Below, one piece after another: positions 7,352 to 10,751 of a stretch of 10,751 nt of DNA. Every line of letters begins with the position of its first letter. Positions within the stretch are counted from its first letter, which is position 1. Both the position numbers and the translations under genes were made by a program. A model generated the notes under the pieces. The model searched no databases, was not told where the DNA came from, and was given only the letters and a program-made list of their open reading frames with translations. This stretch comes from Verrucomicrobiales bacterium (lineage in GTDB: Bacteria > Verrucomicrobiota > Verrucomicrobiia > Verrucomicrobiales > V1-33): assembly GCA_028293305.1 (NCBI GenBank), contig JAQGPD010000396.1, positions 1 to 10,751 on the forward strand, read 5' to 3'.

Positions 7352-8497
7352 ATGACCTCACCAGACCTCACCCCTTCCTCCCGGATTTCCGCCGGTGGAG
7401 GGCCCGTGTCCCGAAACCGCGGACGCTGGATTGTCAGGCGCGCGGGTATTGTTTCCTCGATGTTTTTGATAGTTGGTTTGGCGGCACCCGGCAAGGTCCG
7501 GGCATGGAACGCGGAAGGGCACATGGCGGTGGCGCAGATTGCCTACAACCACCTCCACCCGACGGTGAAGGCGAAGTGCGATGCGCTGATCGCGGTCCCG
7601 CTGACTTATGGCGGCACGGCCACCAACACTTTTGTGACGGCGGCGTGTTGGGCGGATGATTTCAAAAGCCAACTCGGCTCCGGCACCTGGCATTACATCG
7701 ATCTTCCTATCAGTTTGGACGGCACTTCATACGCCTCGTTCGTGCCGCCCTCGTTTGATGTCGTGCAAGCCATCAATCAATCCATCGCCACCTTCCGCAA
7801 TCCCTCCGCCACGGATGCCCAGCAGGCCATCAGCCTCCGCTATCTGATCCATTTTTTGGCGGACATCCAGCAGCCGCTTCATTGCAGCGCCGCCTTTTTC
7901 GCCAGCCAGCCCGGTGGCGATGCGGGCGGCAACGGTTATCCGATCAGTGGCACTTATAACAATTTGCATTCGCTCTGGGATTCCGGCGGCGGATACCTTG
8001 CGGACTCCTTGCCTCGGCCGCTCAGCACCGCCAGCCGCACCACTTTGAACAATCGCGTCGCCACCATCGAGGCCGCGCATCCCTATCAATCCGTCGAAGC
8101 CGGACGCCTGCCCGATGTGATGGTCTGGGCGCAGGAAGCGAAGTCACTGGCGGTCACTATCTGTTATTCCGGGATCGCTTTGAACACCGCGCCCTCCGCG
8201 GGCTATCTGCAAACCGCGCGCTCCACCACCGAGGCCCGCATCGCCCTGGGCGGGCAGCGGCTGGCGGATCTTCTGAACACTCTTCTGGCCGTGAATCCCA
8301 CGCCTTTCCGCGCTTCCAATGGCGACTTCGGCGTGTCATGGAATGCCGTGGTGGGAGCCACCTACTATCTGGAATGGACCGACGATCCGGCCGACCCGAC
8401 TTGGAATGTCCGTCCTCCTATCACCGCCTCCAGCCGCACCGCCACTTTCCAGGAACCCATGATCCCCGGCCGCCGGTTCTACCGCCTGCGGCGTTGA
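7352..8497 (+). CDS. Secreted S1/P1-type zinc nuclease with C-terminal extension
   Basis: Predicted extracytoplasmic single-strand nuclease / 3'-nucleotidase of the S1/P1 family, which degrades RNA and single-stranded DNA with three zinc ions. Family ligands are all visible: Trp52 and His57 (WNAEGH), Asp102 (CWAD), His114 (WHYID), His167 and Asp171 (HFLAD), His177 (QQPLH), His206 and Asp210 (NNLHSLWD). In the family the mature N-terminal Trp binds zinc through its amino group, so signal cleavage should fall at KVRA-W52. A hydrophobic segment (about 31-46) precedes it. The ATG at 7352 gives an unusually long 51-residue leader. The GTG at 7406, with GGAGGG just upstream, gives 33 residues and may be the true start. 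Residues about 316-381 lie beyond the nuclease domain and end in RRFYRLRR, with a beta-rich WNAVVGATYYLEWTDD pattern often appended to exported verrucomicrobial proteins. Role is probably nucleic-acid or phosphate scavenging. Confidence 0.9.
   Translation: MTSPDLTPSSRISAGGGPVSRNRGRWIVRRAGIVSSMFLIVGLAAPGKVRAWNAEGHMAVAQIAYNHLHPTVKAKCDALIAVPLTYGGTATNTFVTAACWADDFKSQLGSGTWHYIDLPISLDGTSYASFVPPSFDVVQAINQSIATFRNPSATDAQQAISLRYLIHFLADIQQPLHCSAAFFASQPGGDAGGNGYPISGTYNNLHSLWDSGGGYLADSLPRPLSTASRTTLNNRVATIEAAHPYQSVEAGRLPDVMVWAQEAKSLAVTICYSGIALNTAPSAGYLQTARSTTEARIALGGQRLADLLNTLLAVNPTPFRASNGDFGVSWNAVVGATYYLEWTDDPADPTWNVRPPITASSRTATFQEPMIPGRRFYRLRR
7397..7408 (+). promoter_or_regulatory. Shine-Dalgarno-like site and alternative GTG start of the nuclease
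   Basis: GGAGGG at 7397-7402 lies three bases before an in-frame GTG at 7406-7408. The ATG at 7352 has no comparable site. Starting at 7406 leaves a basic n-region (SRNRGRWIVRR), a hydrophobic core and A-W cleavage, a normal signal-peptide size. The spacing is short, so this is a preference, not proof. Confidence 0.4.
8124..8497 (+). other. Nuclease C-terminal region including an added beta domain
   Basis: The last helices of the nuclease (for example TEARIALGGQRLADLLNTLL) end near residue 312, about nucleotide 8287. The remaining roughly 65 residues, about 8297-8494, alternate hydrophobic residues in a beta pattern: FGVSWNAV, TYYLEWTDD, then a short loop, and FQEPMIP before RRFYRLRR. This resembles the small fibronectin-like C-terminal domains that end in FYRL-type motifs on many exported verrucomicrobial proteins. 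The resemblance is from memory of the style, not from a search. A role in cell-surface retention or sorting is possible. Confidence 0.45.
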
Positions 8498-8551
8498 TTG
8501 GTGGCCTGCTGCCAGCCTGATTGATACTGTTCGAAATCTTGTGCTGCAAGC

Positions 8552-8580
8552 TGGACAACATTGCGGCATTTGGTTATTGC
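8552..8580 (+). promoter_or_regulatory. Weak sigma70-like promoter candidate before the helical-repeat gene
   Basis: TGGACA at 8552-8557 matches five of six bases of the -35 consensus. With an exact 17-nt spacer, TATTGC at 8575-8580 keeps only the TAT of the -10 consensus. A start of transcription about seven bases on would fall at the GTG at 8587, giving a leaderless message. The -10 match is poor, so confidence is low. Confidence 0.2.
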
Positions 8581-8586
8581 TCGCCA

Positions 8587-10512
8587 GTGCCTGGCAAAAA
8601 AAGACTGTTTGAATTCCAATTTCGCATCACCGCTTCGATCCTGATTGTGTCCGCAGCGGCGGGCGCTCTGGTGATGTTTTTTGGTGGACCGCTGCTCGAC
8701 CGGGGGAAGGCTTCGCAGGAGGTGGTGGTTGGGCGGCTTGAGCCTGAATCGCGGGCCCATGGGGGGAGTCTCCTTCACCCGGTTTCCGGAACGGCGCTGA
8801 CGCAAAGTGGCCGGCCCTTGGTGGACCGTTTACGCGACTTGCTCGTATTGCAGGGCATCGACGCGTCATGGGCGGAGGAATTGGCGGCTGCGGATGCGAT
8901 GGGGTTTCCTGATTTGCTGAAGAGGATAGTGGACCTCTCCGGTGAGCCGCGTGACCGATTGAAGGAACTGTTATTCGCCCGCTGGGCGGAGTTGGATCCG
9001 GACGGAGCCGTGGCGTTTTTCGAATCCAAGGATGATCGCGCCAATTTGAATTTGTTTCTCTCTCAATGGAGCCGGGAGGACTTCCCCGCCGCCGTTCTGG
9101 GCTCGGAGGGCAAAAGTTTTTTCAAATTCGTCCTGCGTGCCAAAGGAATCAGCGATCCCGCCGGTCTGTTAGCTTGGCTGAAGACCCGCGAGGACATCAA
9201 TCCGTTGCATGAATTGCCCGAAATTTATGATGAGGGCGCCGAGTGCATCAAAAAACTGACCGCCTTGGATCCTGACAGGATGAAAGCATGGGCGTCCGCC
9301 ATTCCGGAGGAGAATTTGACGGCGGAGTTTTTTCATTTTCTCGCCAGTGCCCTGGCTGAAGGCTCCCCCGGGGATGCCTTGGTTTATGCGGATTCGCTGA
9401 CTGATCCTGGAAATGCCGCGGCGGCGAGGGCTGGGGTGTTGGAAGTGCTGGCCGGCACGGACCCTGTGCAGGCGTTGCAGCTGATGGGGGATAAGCCGTT
9501 CGGGAATGATTACGAGGGAAGAACTTTGGCGTATGGAATTTTGGCAAAGGTGGATCTCAAGGATCCTGACAAAGTGTTGGGCTTGGCGGAAAGCCTGCCC
9601 GCGGGCTCGGAGAACCGCCGGAATCTGGTGGAAAAGCTGGTGGGCAATTTGCTGGAGCACGATCCCGTGAAGGCTTTTTCCATAGCCGGCAGGATGGGCC
9701 CCGACCTGGGTTCCGCGGACTATTCGATCGTTCCGCCGACCGGCTGCACGCCGGAGGGAGCGCTGCGGTTGTTGGAGGCGGCGGGACAGGTTGGAGAGTC
9801 TCCTTTCCGCGACAAGGTGTTGAAGCAATCCCTGCTGGGCTGGATGGAAAAGAACCCCGCGTCCCTCGGGGAATATTTGAGAGGAAAAATGGAGACGCCG
9901 ATTTTGTCAGGGTTGCGCGGGCAGCTGGAGGCGGGCCTGGCCATGCAGAAATTGGCGAGTGGAAAAGTGGACCCGGCTTTGGAGGCGGTGCTGGGATTGA
10001 AGCCGGAGGCCATGGTCAGGGCCTGGCAAAACACGGACGCCTACCGGGCGGCGGACGTTTTTATCGGGGTGTCGGATGTGGGGGCGCGGAGCAATCTGCT
10101 GGGTGGGCTTGCCCGTGAATTGGTCAGGGAGGACCGCGGGTATGCGATGAGTTGGGCGGAGCAACTTGAAAATCCTGACGAACGAGCGGTGGTTTGGAAA
10201 AACATCGCGGAGGACTGGGTGACGGAGGACTCGCTGAAGGCGTCGGAATGGATCGACACGCTGCCGCCGGGAGCCGCCAGGGATCCGGCGGTGCTGGCGA
10301 TGACGAGGGGGATTCAGGATTCCGATCCGGATCTGGCTTGGCAGTGGGCCCTCAGCATGAGCGGCGGGGCGCTCCGGGCGGAAGCCCTGGCGGGAGCGGC
10401 CAAGGCATGGCGACGGAAGGATCCGGGGGCATTGGAGGCGGCGCTGGCGGGCGGGCAGCTGACGGAGGATGAGAAATCGGCCCTGACAATACAACCCGGA
10501 GGCGGACGTTAG
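8587..10512 (+). CDS. Membrane-anchored alpha-helical repeat protein, function unknown
   Basis: Numbered from the GTG at 8587 the protein has 641 residues; the frame is open back to a TTG at 8521. I prefer 8587 because it places a basic start (MPGKKRLFEF) directly before a hydrophobic segment at about 13-34 (RITASILIVSAAAGALVMFF), an uncleaved anchor or signal peptide. No Shine-Dalgarno is visible for either start. After a linker of about 40 residues the protein is almost entirely alpha-helical, with degenerate repeats of roughly 35-50 residues. The recurring pattern is DP-x2-A...W/A...LP-x-G...R. Clear copies are near residues 132-145 (RWAELDPDGAVAFF), 224-240 (LTALDPDRMKAWASAIP), 324-345, 359-370 and 541-562, and the last runs into 579-590 (SDPDLAWQWALS). 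This suggests an alpha-solenoid scaffold, TPR/Sel1-like in fold but not in signature. Similar proteins recur in Luteolibacter-like genomes; no function is established to my knowledge. It starts 89 nt after the nuclease and may be co-transcribed. Confidence 0.82.
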   Translation: MPGKKRLFEFQFRITASILIVSAAAGALVMFFGGPLLDRGKASQEVVVGRLEPESRAHGGSLLHPVSGTALTQSGRPLVDRLRDLLVLQGIDASWAEELAAADAMGFPDLLKRIVDLSGEPRDRLKELLFARWAELDPDGAVAFFESKDDRANLNLFLSQWSREDFPAAVLGSEGKSFFKFVLRAKGISDPAGLLAWLKTREDINPLHELPEIYDEGAECIKKLTALDPDRMKAWASAIPEENLTAEFFHFLASALAEGSPGDALVYADSLTDPGNAAAARAGVLEVLAGTDPVQALQLMGDKPFGNDYEGRTLAYGILAKVDLKDPDKVLGLAESLPAGSENRRNLVEKLVGNLLEHDPVKAFSIAGRMGPDLGSADYSIVPPTGCTPEGALRLLEAAGQVGESPFRDKVLKQSLLGWMEKNPASLGEYLRGKMETPILSGLRGQLEAGLAMQKLASGKVDPALEAVLGLKPEAMVRAWQNTDAYRAADVFIGVSDVGARSNLLGGLARELVREDRGYAMSWAEQLENPDERAVVWKNIAEDWVTEDSLKASEWIDTLPPGAARDPAVLAMTRGIQDSDPDLAWQWALSMSGGALRAEALAGAAKAWRRKDPGALEAALAGGQLTEDEKSALTIQPGGGR

Positions 10513-10565
10513 CGACACCGGGGCCGCAGCGCAGGGCGATCCAACATTTTCTATTGTTACATTTC

Positions 10566-10751
10566 ATGAATTGGAAGGGACTCATTCTGGCGATGGCCGC
10601 TTTCACAACCGGGGCGGCCGTTCCGTGGATTTTCCGTGGGAAGGAAGGCGTTGTTTCAGCTCCGAAGGAAGAAATTCCACTATCCATTCAGGAATCGGAA
10701 GATGGAGTTGGTTTGAAATCCTTGGAGAAGGAATGGCGGTCCTTGCTCGCG
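10566..10751 (+). CDS. N-terminus of an exported or membrane-anchored protein (3' partial)
   Basis: An open frame starts at ATG 10566 and runs through the right edge: 62 codons, no stop. It begins MNWKGLILAMAAFTTGAAVPW, a short basic n-region and hydrophobic segment, followed by a charged stretch rich in Glu and Lys (RGKEG, APKEE, ESEDG, LEKEWRS). The layout, a short anchor then a polar linker then the start of a helix, resembles the N-terminus of the gene that ends 53 nt upstream. A tandem relative of that helical-repeat protein is therefore plausible but cannot be shown from this fragment. The codons resemble those of the upstream gene (many NNG, TTG and GAA). No Shine-Dalgarno is visible before the ATG. 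Confidence 0.65.
   Translation, partial: MNWKGLILAMAAFTTGAAVPWIFRGKEGVVSAPKEEIPLSIQESEDGVGLKSLEKEWRSLLA

Noticed and set aside
7309..7659. GTG-initiated + strand frame overlapping the nuclease start, with GGAGG seven bases upstream
   Set aside because: The ribosome-site spacing is good, but the product (MDRRSRRARCF...) is Arg/Pro/Gly-rich shadow sequence overlapping conserved nuclease codons. The GGAGG is also paired in the candidate stem P3. It is kept only as a possible leader-translation curiosity.
8498..8520. Small inverted repeat TGGC-CTGCT-GCCA after the nuclease stop
   Set aside because: Only four base pairs with no U-tract; expected by chance.
9169..9828. 219-codon minus-strand open frame inside the helical-repeat gene
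   Set aside because: Gln/Arg/His-rich shadow with no motif, while the sense frame has a consistent repeat pattern.
10513..10565. 53-nt spacer before the last gene examined for promoter or terminator
   Set aside because: It has an AT-rich patch (TTTTCTATTGTTACATTT) but no paired -35/-10 with proper spacing and no convincing hairpin.

Overview
The window looks like a chromosomal segment of a verrucomicrobial (Verrucomicrobiota) bacterium. This is inferred from protein styles, not from a marker gene. There is a giant autotransporter-associated beta-strand-repeat protein with a PEP-CTERM-like sorting tail. There is an S1/P1 nuclease with a C-terminal extension ending in RFYRLRR, and a large alpha-helical repeat protein with recurring DP..A..W...LP units. 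All three are typical of Verrucomicrobiaceae / Luteolibacter-like genomes. Every gene I accept lies on the + strand. The DNA is GC-rich, so long antisense ORFs are common and are judged to be shadows.

Layout. (1) Positions 3-5663 hold the 3' part of a very large surface protein gene that is open at the left edge. It contains at least seven beta-strand repeats, an NGGT-rich beta-ladder block, an apparent internal end-module/start-module junction near 1.8-2.3 kb, and an exosortase-type tail. (2) Positions 5664-5828 are a spacer with two adjoining GC-rich hairpins. (3) Positions 5829-7262 encode a secreted TIM-barrel glycoside hydrolase-like protein with a clan GH-A catalytic pair. (4) Positions 7263-7351 are a short spacer. 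Its first 59 nt after the stop codon fold on paper into a compact three-way junction. (5) Positions 7352-8497 (or 7406-8497) encode a secreted S1/P1-type zinc nuclease with all nine expected metal ligands and an extra C-terminal domain. (6) Positions 8587-10512 encode a membrane-anchored alpha-helical repeat protein, probably from a GTG start. (7) Positions 10566-10751 are the start of another exported or anchored protein, cut by the right edge.

Taken together, every product whose N-terminus is visible has an export signal or membrane anchor, and the giant protein has a surface-sorting tail, so the window is a secretome/cell-surface neighbourhood. A glycosidase and an extracellular nuclease next to a giant surface protein fit scavenging of polysaccharide and nucleic acid, but no direct cooperation can be shown from sequence. 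The most unusual non-coding signal is the three-way-junction candidate at 7263-7321. The most unusual protein-level signal is the apparent head-to-tail fusion inside the giant gene. No tRNA, rRNA, CRISPR array, insertion sequence or origin was recognised.
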